Below are positions 1 through 6,413 of a DNA stretch of 8,298 nucleotides, piece by piece (the first letter of the stretch is position 1; each line of letters starts with the position of its first letter). Source of the stretch: an uncultured Alphaproteobacteria bacterium (lineage in GTDB: Bacteria; Pseudomonadota; Alphaproteobacteria; Reyranellales; Reyranellaceae); assembly GCA_903929895.1 (NCBI GenBank), contig CAIYWM010000023.1, positions 1-8,298 of the forward strand, read 5' to 3'. A program made the position numbers and the translations under genes. Below the pieces are notes generated by a model. That model worked only from the letters and a program-made list of their open reading frames with translations. It made no database searches and had not been told where the DNA came from.

Positions 1-15
1 GTTCGCAATAAATGA

Positions 16-33
16 GCGCCACTGGAGTGGCGC
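16..33 (-). terminator. Probable intrinsic terminator after the hyuB-like gene
   Basis: A perfect 7-bp GC-rich stem (GCGCCAC/GTGGCGC) with a 4-nt loop lies 22 bp past the stop codon of the minus-strand hydantoinase gene. Read on the minus strand, the stem is followed by TCATTTATT, a moderately T-rich tail rather than a clean U-run. Position and structure fit a factor-independent terminator. If it works, the hydantoinase gene is the last gene of its transcript. Confidence 0.5.
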
Positions 34-55
34 GCTCCCGGCAAAGACACGAGAG

Positions 56-1849
56 CTACTCCGCTGCGCGGGCGAGCGGCACCGGGTCGTGCCACTGGAC
101 CTTGGGCGGCTCGGTCCAGCCGCGCGACTTGGCAATCTCGGCGCGGCGCAGCTCCGTCGTCGCGATGTCGACGGTCCAGGAGTTGGTGTTGATCACGACC
201 CCATAGTCGGCGAGCGCCTTCGCCGGCGAGAGAAGTTCGTTGCGCACGTCACGCAGCACCGCGGCGGGATCGCGTTCCAGCGGATCGCCCCAGCCGCCGG
301 CGCCGGCCAGGACGTGGCGGAAGATGTCGCCGCCCTTGACCGTCATGGTGAGCTTGGACGGCAGCAGCCGGTTCTCGCCCTCGGGATTGAGGTAGTTCTC
401 AGACGGCCCGCCGGGACTGCCGCCATAGAGGCCGAACGGGCGATGATCGCGCCGGTCGGAGCGGACCTGCAGCATGCCTTCGGTTTCCAGGAATTTGTAG
501 TCGCGCAGGAACGGCACGCCGCCGCGATACTTGCCGCCACCCGCCTTGTCGGCCACGAACTCGTAGGCCAGCAGCTGGATCGGCTGCTCGGCCTCGGTCA
601 CCTCGATGGAGTGCGAGGCCATGTTGGCGAACATGTGCGAATTGCCGTCGAGTCCGTCGGCGAAGGGGCGTGCGCCCCAGGCACCGCAGGTAAAGTCGAC
701 ATAGACGAAGGGCTTGCGCGCCGAATCGTAGCCGCCGATCGAGATGCCGGTGTTGCCGCCGTCGCCCGCCGCCTTCACGCGATCGGGCAGCATCATGGCC
801 AGCGCGCCAAACATGCAGTCGGTCATGCGGAATCCGGTCAGGCCGCGCGCCGCGCAGGCCGCCGGCAGCACGCCGTTGCCCACGGTCCCCGGCGGGCAGA
901 TCACCTCGATGGCACGGAACACGCCTTCGTTGTTGGGAATGCCCGGCGGCAGCACCGAGCGGATGCCGGTGTAGGAGGCGGCCTTGGTGAAGGAGAGCGT
1001 GTTGTTGATCGCGCCCTTGACCTGCGGGTTGGTGCCCGTCCAGTCGACCACCATGTGGCCGCCCTTCTTGGTGATGGTGACGAACAGGCGGATCGGCTTG
1101 CCGTAGTCGACACCGTCGTCGTCGATCCAGTCCTCGAAGCTCCATTCGCCATCGGGCAGCTCCTGGATCGCCGCCCGCGTCAGCCGCTCGGCATAGTCGA
1201 TGACCTCGTTCAGGTAGAACTTCGTCTCCTCTGCCCCGTGGCGTGAGACCAGCTCGGCGAACTGCTTCTCGCCGATATGGCAGGCCGCGAGCTGGGCGCG
1301 CAGGTCGCCGAACAGCTGGACCGGCAGGCGGACGTTCTTCTCGATGAACGTCATGATGGTCTTGTTGAGGACGCCCTTGTCGTAGAGCTTCATCGGGGCG
1401 ATGCGCAGGCCCTCGGCGTAGATCTCCGTCGAGTCGGAAGCGTTCGAGCCGGCCACGCGGCCGCCGACGTCGATGTGGTGGCAGACCGTGCAGGCGAAGG
1501 CCAGCCGCTCGCCCTCGTGGAACAGCGGCTTGATCACGAAGATGTCGGGCAGGTGCATGCCGCCGTCGAACGGATCGTTCATGATGAAGACGTCGCCCTC
1601 GGCCATGTCGCCCTCGAAGTGACGCATGATCGATTCCATGGCGGTCGGCACGGAGCCGAGATGGCCCGGCAGTGTCAGGCCCTGGGCGGCGAGCTTGCCG
1701 TTGGCATCGGCGAAGCCCGTCGAATAGTCCATGTTGTCCTTGAGCACGCCGGAATAGGTCGTCCGGAAGACGGTGAGCGCCATCTCGTCGGCGATCGAGA
1801 AAATGGCGTTCTTGAAGAGCTCCAACGCGATCGGATCGGACACCGGCAC
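56..1849 (-). CDS. Hydantoinase B/oxoprolinase family protein (HyuB-like subunit)
   Basis: This 597-residue protein belongs to the hydantoinase B/5-oxoprolinase family. These are usually the B subunit of cytoplasmic, ATP-dependent amide-ring hydrolases that act with a HyuA subunit on hydantoins, 5-oxoproline or related lactams. Family landmarks run in order: SIADEMALTVFRTTYSG near residues 18-34, DYSTGFAD near 41-48, PGHLGSVPTAM near 61-71, GDVFIMNDPFDGGMHLPDI near 85-103, HHIDVGGRVAGS near 124-135, and the C-terminal GAGGWGDPLERDP near 516-528. Length is normal and no break is seen. The start chosen is GTG at 1849: it has a GGGAGG Shine-Dalgarno 8 nt upstream and places DPIALELFKNA at the usual N-terminus. 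An ATG at 1909 would add 20 residues not expected in the family. Stop is TAG. The gene runs divergently from the patatin gene, with no hyuA on its upstream side. Substrate unknown. Confidence 0.93.
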   Translation of the reverse strand: MPVSDPIALELFKNAIFSIADEMALTVFRTTYSGVLKDNMDYSTGFADANGKLAAQGLTLPGHLGSVPTAMESIMRHFEGDMAEGDVFIMNDPFDGGMHLPDIFVIKPLFHEGERLAFACTVCHHIDVGGRVAGSNASDSTEIYAEGLRIAPMKLYDKGVLNKTIMTFIEKNVRLPVQLFGDLRAQLAACHIGEKQFAELVSRHGAEETKFYLNEVIDYAERLTRAAIQELPDGEWSFEDWIDDDGVDYGKPIRLFVTITKKGGHMVVDWTGTNPQVKGAINNTLSFTKAASYTGIRSVLPPGIPNNEGVFRAIEVICPPGTVGNGVLPAACAARGLTGFRMTDCMFGALAMMLPDRVKAAGDGGNTGISIGGYDSARKPFVYVDFTCGAWGARPFADGLDGNSHMFANMASHSIEVTEAEQPIQLLAYEFVADKAGGGKYRGGVPFLRDYKFLETEGMLQVRSDRRDHRPFGLYGGSPGGPSENYLNPEGENRLLPSKLTMTVKGGDIFRHVLAGAGGWGDPLERDPAAVLRDVRNELLSPAKALADYGVVINTNSWTVDIATTELRRAEIAKSRGWTEPPKVQWHDPVPLARAAE

Positions 1850-2030
1850 TTTGTCTTCCTCCCGAATTCTGCAGCCGTCATTTGGCGAGCCTCGCCATGC
1901 AATTTGCAAGCCGTCCGCCCTTCGATTCTTGCGCCACGCGCGTCCAGGAGGCGGAATTCGAAGAGTTGATCGGGAGAAATCATCGACTTCGCGCTAGATT
2001 GGGCCGTTCTGTTTCTGAAGAGAGTGTCTC
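1850..2030. promoter_or_regulatory. Divergent intergenic region between the hyuB-like and patatin genes
   Basis: These 181 bp must hold the promoters for both divergent genes. No convincing -35/-10 pair is visible for either; TAGATT at 1995-2000 could be a -10 for the patatin gene but lacks a well-spaced -35. An imperfect dyad pairs GAAGAGTTGAT (1960-1970) with ATCATCGACTTC (1979-1990) and is a weak operator candidate. No small gene is supported here. Confidence 0.35.
1858..1863 (-). promoter_or_regulatory. Ribosome binding site that fixes the hyuB GTG start
   Basis: On the minus strand GGGAGG stands 8 nt before GTG at 1849-1847. This is the only strong Shine-Dalgarno near the gene's 5' end. 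It decides in favour of the GTG over the ATG at 1909, which lacks such a site. A second in-frame GTG sits two codons later at 1843-1841. Confidence 0.65.
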
Positions 2031-3245
2031 ATGTCCAAGATCAAGATCGCTCTCGCCTGCCAGGGCGGCGGCAGCCAGACCGCCTTCACGGCCGGCGCTT
2101 TGAAGGCGCTCTGCCAGGCCCAGGGTCAGGGCCGGCTCAAGGACGAGTTCGAGTTCGTCGCCATCAGCGGCACCTCCGGTGGCGCCGTCTGCGCCACGCT
2201 GCTCTGGTACTCGTTCATGAAGGGCGAGCGGCCGGTCTGGAAGCGCATGATGGACTTCTGGGAGGAGAACACCGCCCAGGGCCCCGTCGAGCACGCGATC
2301 AACCGGTTCATCGTCGAATCGGTCCGGCTGGTGAATGCCGGCATGATGCCGACCCTGCAACTGAGCCCGTCCTCGCCGGTCATGCAGTCGATGATGGAGT
2401 TCATGACCGCGGGGCAGCGGATGGGTTTCTCCGACTTCCGCGGGCTGCTGGAGAAGCACATCGACTTCGCCGAGATCGCCTCCTGGGGGCCGAAGCCGCA
2501 GCGCCCGGTGCTCATGCTGGGCGCGGCGAACATCACCAGCGGCGCACTCGCCAAGTTCGTGTCGGCGCGCGAGGCGATCCGCGTCGAGCACGTTCTGGCT
2601 TCCTGCGCGGTGCCGAACATCTTCCCCGCCGTGCCGATCGGAGAGGATGCCTACTGGGACGGGCTCTTCTCGGACAACCCGCCTGTCGAGGAACTGCTTC
2701 GGCCACGCTCGGTCGGCGAGGCCAACATTCCCGACGAGATCTGGCTGATCAAGATCAATCCTACGGCCAGCCGGAGCGTGCCCGTGAAGCCGGGCGAGAT
2801 CGTCGATCGCCGCAATCAGCTCGAGGGCAACATCTCGCTGTTCCAGCAGCTCGGGCACCTCGAGTTCATGAACGACCTGATCCTCGCCGACGCCTTCCGG
2901 CCGGAGTTCCTCGGCCGCTTCGACATCAAGGCGCCGGTTCGCATTCCGAAGTCGTTCCACACCGACAGTGCCAAGCCTTACCACATTCCCTGCATCGAGA
3001 TGCCGGTCGAGCTTCAGGACCTTCTCGACTACGAAGGCAAGATCGATCGCGGCTCGGAGAATATCGGCCGGTTGATCGCCGAGGGCGAGAAGGCGGCCGA
3101 GGTCTTCCTGCGGGAGCGTGCAGAGGCCGTTGCCGCCTCGTCCCTCGGCGAACACCAGACCGCCGGGCAGGCCGCGCCCAACGGTGACGGGTTCGACGAG
3201 CTTCCGCTGTCGCGCTGGCGTGACCCGCCCGACCGTCCGGCGTGA
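2031..3245 (+). CDS. Patatin-like phospholipase family protein
   Basis: This 404-residue protein has the patatin fold signature of a Ser-Asp dyad acyl-hydrolase acting on lipids. The glycine-rich oxyanion segment is QGGGSQTAFTAGAL (residues 11-24). The nucleophile elbow is G-T-S-G-G with Ser49. The partner Asp is D210 in YWDGLFSDNPP. The oxyanion loop reads GGGSQT rather than the commoner GGGxRG, which marks a distinct but catalytically intact subfamily. No signal peptide or membrane segment is seen, so it is probably cytoplasmic or peripheral. The region after about residue 325 resembles the C-terminal extension of bacterial patatins, and the last 30 residues look low-complexity. The ATG start has only a weak purine-rich site (GAAGAGAG, 6 nt spacing), but the conserved KIALACQGGG begins at once. 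The gene is divergent from hyuB and meets the Bug gene tail to tail. The lipid substrate cannot be told. Confidence 0.92.
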   Translation: MSKIKIALACQGGGSQTAFTAGALKALCQAQGQGRLKDEFEFVAISGTSGGAVCATLLWYSFMKGERPVWKRMMDFWEENTAQGPVEHAINRFIVESVRLVNAGMMPTLQLSPSSPVMQSMMEFMTAGQRMGFSDFRGLLEKHIDFAEIASWGPKPQRPVLMLGAANITSGALAKFVSAREAIRVEHVLASCAVPNIFPAVPIGEDAYWDGLFSDNPPVEELLRPRSVGEANIPDEIWLIKINPTASRSVPVKPGEIVDRRNQLEGNISLFQQLGHLEFMNDLILADAFRPEFLGRFDIKAPVRIPKSFHTDSAKPYHIPCIEMPVELQDLLDYEGKIDRGSENIGRLIAEGEKAAEVFLRERAEAVAASSLGEHQTAGQAAPNGDGFDELPLSRWRDPPDRPA

Positions 3246-3248
3246 TCT

Positions 3249-4229
3249 CTACTGCGGCTCGATCTTCGCGATCTTGACGTAGTCGGCCCACTTGGCGCGT
3301 TCCTCGCGGTCCTGCTGGGCGCATTGTTCGAGCGTCAGCGGCTTGGCGGTGAGGGCGAATTCCTGGGTCAGGCGCTTGTTGTTCTCGGGCGAAGTGATGG
3401 CTTCGTTGATCAGCGTGTTCAGTCGCTGCTGGATCGGCAGAGGAGTCGCCTTCGGCACCGCGATGGCCAGGAAGCCCGAGCTCGTGAAACCGGGGAAGGT
3501 TTCGGCGAGGACCGGGATATCGGGATAGAGCGGGCTTCGACTGGGAAGCGAGATGGCAAGCGCGCGCGCCTTCTTGTCGACGACCTGGCCGCGCCCGGCC
3601 GTGAGGTCGACGAACATGAAGTTGATGGCACCGCCGTAGAGATCGTTCCAGGCATTGCCGATCGCCTTGTAGCCCACGCCTTGCCAGTCGACGCCGGCGC
3701 GCTTGCCCAACACCTCGGCCGGGACCTGCGAACTCGCGTTGAAGTAGCCGAAGTTGAGCTTGCCCGGGTTCGCCTTCGCAAAGGCCAGCAGGTCGGCCAG
3801 GGTCTTGTACGGACTGTCGGCCGGCACCACGAGGAAGGTGCCGGAGGAGCCGATGATACCGACGACCGAAAAGTCCTTCTCCGGATCGTAGCCGGGGTTC
3901 TTGTACATGTGGACGTTGGCGGCATTGGTCGAGGTCGTGGCCAGCATCAGCGTGTAGCCGTCCGGCGGCGCCACCTTCACCGACATCGCGCCCACGATCC
4001 CGTTGGCGCCGGGCTTGTTCTCGACGATGAAGGGCTGGCCGGTCTTCTCCTCGATGTACTTGCCGACCAGGCGCGCCGTGATGTCGCCCGAACCGCCGGG
4101 CGCGAAGGGCACGATGATCCGGATGGCCTTGGTCGGATAAGTTTCGGTCTGCGCAGCGGCGGGCAGGGCGGCGAGAACCGGGAGGGCGAAGAGGCTGCGG
4201 CGAGACAGCGACGTGCGGAATGTGTCCAT
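3249..4229 (-). CDS. Bug/TctC-family tripartite tricarboxylate transporter substrate-binding protein
   Basis: This 326-residue periplasmic solute receptor is of the Bug (TctC) family. Members capture small carboxylates and either deliver them to TctA/TctB membrane partners or act as sensors. The N-terminus carries an export signal with a twin arginine (SRRSLF, residues 9-14), a hydrophobic stretch, and an AAA|Q cleavage site near 26, so Tat export is plausible though Sec cannot be excluded. Mature-protein landmarks are YPTKAIRIIVPFAPGGSGDITAR (about 31-53, with the ligand-loop glycines), ENKPGANG (70-77) and PPDGYTLM (89-96). Length is typical and the protein is complete; the stop is TAG. No TctA/TctB gene is in the window, as is common for the many orphan Bug receptors of proteobacteria. 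The start codon lacks a recognisable Shine-Dalgarno. The gene is divergent from the CoA-transferase, hinting at a shared acid substrate. Ligand unknown. Confidence 0.95.
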   Translation of the reverse strand: MDTFRTSLSRRSLFALPVLAALPAAAQTETYPTKAIRIIVPFAPGGSGDITARLVGKYIEEKTGQPFIVENKPGANGIVGAMSVKVAPPDGYTLMLATTSTNAANVHMYKNPGYDPEKDFSVVGIIGSSGTFLVVPADSPYKTLADLLAFAKANPGKLNFGYFNASSQVPAEVLGKRAGVDWQGVGYKAIGNAWNDLYGGAINFMFVDLTAGRGQVVDKKARALAISLPSRSPLYPDIPVLAETFPGFTSSGFLAIAVPKATPLPIQQRLNTLINEAITSPENNKRLTQEFALTAKPLTLEQCAQQDREERAKWADYVKIAKIEPQ

Positions 4230-4445
4230 GGGAGTGGAGTTTAGCGCATGCGCATCGGATGGACAGCGCGCCGCTTGCAGCCCTACCTTGCAGTCATGTC
4301 AAAATCAGGTCGGCCGCCGCTGGACGGCATTCGCATCATCGATTTCTCCCGTGTGATCGCGGGACCCATGTGCACCCAGATGCTCTCGGACATGGGCGCG
4401 GAGGTGATCAAGGTCGAGAATCCCGATGGCGGCGATGACACGCGC

Positions 4446-4448
4446 TAG
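4446..4448 (+). other. In-frame amber (TAG) codon within the CoA-transferase
   Basis: The TAG is codon 51 counted from ATG 4296, directly after GGDDTR, in a loop that follows the CoA-binding beta strand in this family. Both flanks are in the same frame, so this is a substitution, not an indel. One base change would restore Gln, Glu, Lys, Trp, Ser, Leu or Tyr. Two neighbouring genes, the hyuB-like gene and the Bug gene, end in TAG as their natural stop, which argues that amber is not reassigned genome-wide. The next bases are GG, followed by a GC-only hairpin at 4451-4470. Confidence 0.9.
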
Positions 4449-4450
4449 GG

Positions 4451-4470
4451 CGCCGGCCCGCGCGCCGGCG
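4451..4470 (+). other. GC-only hairpin just after the amber codon
   Basis: CGCCGGC (4451-4457) and GCCGGCG (4464-4470) pair perfectly over 7 bp around a 6-nt loop, starting 2 nt after the TAG. In this GC-rich coding region it may simply reflect Ala/Gly/Pro/Arg codons. It is noted because stable structures close after a stop codon can affect readthrough or sequencing accuracy. Confidence 0.4.
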
Positions 4471-5511
4471 GGGCGAATGGCGAGAGCCACTTTTTCATGG
4501 CCTTCAACAGGGGCAAGAAGAGCGTCGCGCTGGACTTCACCAAGCCCGAAGGTCAGGCGATCGTGCACAAGCTCCTGGCCGACGCCGACGTGCTGGTCGA
4601 GAACTTCCGGCCGGGCGTGCTGAAGAAGTACGGCTTCGACTATGCCAGCGTCGCGGCGAAGTACCCGAAGCTGATCTATCTCTCGATCTCGGCCTACGGA
4701 CAGACCGGGCCGTTGTCGGACCGCCCGGGCTACGATCCCGTACTCCAGGCCGAGTCGGGCATGATGAGCGTCAACGGCGAGGCCAACGGCGAAGGGCTGC
4801 GTCATGCCATCGCCATCGTCGACACGATGACGGCGATTCATTCCGTCGCCGCGATCAACGCCGCTCTCTATGCGCGCCGCGACACGGGCAAGGGGCAGCA
4901 GATCGACCTCGCGCTCTACGACACCGCGCTTGTCTCGCTGGGCAATATGGGCGCCTACTACCTGATCGGCGGCGAGCAGCCGCGGCGTGCCGGTAACGGG
5001 CACTTTGCCTCGGCGCCTAACAGTTCGTTCGAGACGGCGAACGGCAAGATCTACATGGCGGTGGCGAACCAGAAGCTGTTCGGCGACACCTGCAAGGCAC
5101 TCGGCCATCCCGAGTGGCTGACCGATCCGCGCTTCGACACGGTCGCCAACCGCGTGGCCAACAAGCCCGAACTGACGCGCCTGATGGAAGAGGTTCTGAC
5201 GACCGACACCAAGGAGAACTGGGCGCAGAAGCTGCGCCATCTCCCGGCTGGCCCGATCCGCACCATGAAGGAGGCGCTGGACGAGCCGGAAGTGAAGCGT
5301 CGCGGCATGCTGAAGAGCTACAAGCACAGCCGCGTCGGCGACGTGCCGCTGATCGGTTCGAACTTCCACTTCTCCGACACGCCGGTCGACGACACCCGGC
5401 CGCCGCCGGCGCTGGGCGAGCATACCGATCAGGTGCTCAAGGAACTGGCGGGCCTCGGCGCCGCGGAGATCGCGACGCTGCGGGAAAAGAAGATCGTCGG
5501 CTGAAGTTTCA

Positions 5512-5623
5512 TGTCGTCCTGAACGCAGTGAAGGACCTCACGGAACGATCAGACGACTCCTTGGCTGGCGTGAGATCCTTCGCCTTCGGCTCCAGAGCGG
5601 GGGGTGCCCCGCTTGCGATGACA
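5512..5623. repeat. Imperfect inverted-repeat element (REP/MITE-like) between convergent genes
   Basis: This 112-bp unit fills most of the gap between the CoA-transferase stop and the hydrolase stop. Its ends are inverted copies of TGTCRTC (5512-5518 and 5617-5623). An inner pair, GAAGGACCTCACG (5530-5542) and CGTGAGATCCTTC (5569-5581), matches at 12 of 13 positions around a 26-nt loop. A further 7-bp hairpin, AGCGGGG/CCCCGCT, lies at 5596-5613. The wording (TGTCRTCCTGAACGCAGTGAAGG and its mirror) resembles the short interspersed palindromic repeats known from many alphaproteobacterial genomes. No target-site duplication is evident and nothing is encoded. It may help terminate both converging transcripts, although no T-run follows either hairpin. 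Confidence 0.6.
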
Positions 5624-5640
5624 ATGGCGGTCCGCCAACC

Positions 5641-6357
5641 TCACCTGTCGAGCCAGGTCTTCAGGATCAGGTTGGTCTCCTCGGGCTTCTCCATCGTGAC
5701 CAGATGGCCGCACTGGTCGATGACGACGAGGGCGGCCGCCGGGATGGCCTTGGCGATCTCCTCGGACAGGAACAGGGGCGTCGCCGCATCGTCGCGGCCG
5801 CAGACGACGATGGTCGGGCATTCGATGCGCGGCAGGTCGGGCCGCCGGTCGGTGCGGATGGCCGCCAGCTCTTCCTGCCGCTTGTAGATCTCGACGCCGA
5901 TCTCGCCGCACATCGTCATCACCTCGTCGACCAGCGGCTTGTCGGGCAGGCGATAGGCGGGAATGAAGCGCGTCATCTGCATGCCGAGGACCAGTTCGAA
6001 ATGTCCCTCGTTGGCGAGACGGATGCGAGCGCGCCGGATCGCGCGCTCGGCTTCGCTCTGGCTCCTCATGCCGGTGTCGAGCAGTGCGAGCTTGGTCACG
6101 CGCTCGGCGGCGAACTGCATGATCTCGACCGCGAGCATGCCACCCAGCGACAGGCCGGCCAGCGCGAACTTCCCGGCCGGCATCTGGTCGACGACCCAGC
6201 GGGCGGCGCTCTCCCAACTGTCCCAGATGGACAGCGGCGCCGTGCGCCAGTCGGGTACGACGATGTCGGCCTGGTTCGAAAGGGCCGTGACCTGTGCGGC
6301 AAACAGGCGGGGCGAGCACAGCACGCCGGGGACGAGCAGCAGGGGTGTCCTGGTCAT
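5641..6357 (-). CDS. Alpha/beta fold hydrolase
   Basis: This 238-residue soluble protein has a complete alpha/beta-hydrolase triad: nucleophile Ser70 in GLSLGG, acid Asp190 in GRDDAATP and His218 in CGHLVTMEKPEE. The LLLVPGVLCSP start (residues 7-16) holds the oxyanion-side loop, and a helical cap lies at about 95-165. It resembles small BioH/MhpC-like esterases and C-C hydrolases, but no specific substrate can be read from the sequence. The start at 6357 is set by GGAGG 6 nt upstream; an in-frame ATG at 6408 would add 17 residues unlike the family. No signal peptide is seen, so it is probably cytoplasmic. It stops (TGA) 18 bp from the inverted-repeat element. It is divergent from the OpgC gene across 56 bp, so the two may share a control region. 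A link to CoA-ester or envelope acyl metabolism would be speculative. Confidence 0.93.
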   Translation of the reverse strand: MTRTPLLLVPGVLCSPRLFAAQVTALSNQADIVVPDWRTAPLSIWDSWESAARWVVDQMPAGKFALAGLSLGGMLAVEIMQFAAERVTKLALLDTGMRSQSEAERAIRRARIRLANEGHFELVLGMQMTRFIPAYRLPDKPLVDEVMTMCGEIGVEIYKRQEELAAIRTDRRPDLPRIECPTIVVCGRDDAATPLFLSEEIAKAIPAAALVVIDQCGHLVTMEKPEETNLILKTWLDR

Positions 6358-6363
6358 TTCATT

Positions 6364-6368
6364 CCTCC
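6364..6368 (-). promoter_or_regulatory. Ribosome binding site of the alpha/beta hydrolase
   Basis: GGAGG on the minus strand stands 6 nt before the ATG at 6357-6355. It is the strongest such site in this divergent gap and decides the start against the in-frame ATG at 6408. Confidence 0.65.
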
Positions 6369-6413
6369 GGTGCGAAGCGTAGCGCAGACGATTTGACTGC
6401 GGTACCAATAGGC

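Larger units (their letters stand above)
4296..5504 (+). pseudogene. Family III CoA-transferase (CaiB/BaiF), interrupted by an in-frame amber codon
   Basis: Family III CoA-transferases move CoA between carboxylic acids in the cytoplasm (formyl-CoA, carnitine and racemase relatives). Reading through one TAG at 4446-4448 gives a normal 402-codon protein. Codons 1-50 hold [16 protein letters not shown] and the CoA-binding GAEVIKVE followed by GGDDTR. After the stop the same frame continues with GESHFFMAFNRGKKSVALDF and ADVLVENFRPG. The expected catalytic Asp is D176 (codon at 4821, in AIVDTMTAIHS), equivalent to Asp169 of formyl-CoA transferase. GEHTDQVLKEL closes the protein. No frameshift or other lesion is seen. 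As sequenced, translation gives a 50-residue stub. The first restart, ATG 4497, has no good Shine-Dalgarno; its 335-residue product (4497-5504) would keep the catalytic Asp but lose the N-terminal CoA-binding part. An upstream ATG at 4248 has GGAG at 8 nt, but its 16-residue extension looks unlike the family. A recent nonsense mutation, a sequencing error or readthrough are all possible. Confidence 0.85.

Noticed and set aside
89..1246. A 385-codon plus-strand frame opposite the hyuB-like gene
   Set aside because: It is a shadow frame of low-complexity Arg/Ala/Gly/His composition. The minus strand has all hydantoinase B landmarks.
1980..3155. A 391-codon open frame antisense to the patatin gene
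   Set aside because: It is an arginine/histidine/glycine-rich shadow frame of GC-rich coding DNA, with no recognisable motif, and it mirrors a clear patatin.
4305..5423. A 372-codon open frame antisense to the CoA-transferase, uninterrupted across the amber site
   Set aside because: Its composition is typical of an antisense shadow with no family motif. The sense strand carries conserved CoA-transferase motifs throughout.
4296..5504. Genome-wide amber recoding as an explanation of the internal TAG
   Set aside because: The hyuB-like and Bug genes in the same window both end naturally at TAG, at the lengths expected for their families.
5596..5613. Classical intrinsic terminator at the AGCGGGG/CCCCGCT hairpin
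   Set aside because: Neither strand shows a T-run after the stem. It is better described as part of the inverted-repeat element.
6393..6398. TTGACT as a -35 box for the OpgC gene
   Set aside because: A -10 box at normal spacing would fall inside the coding sequence in GC-rich DNA with no TATAAT-like hexamer.
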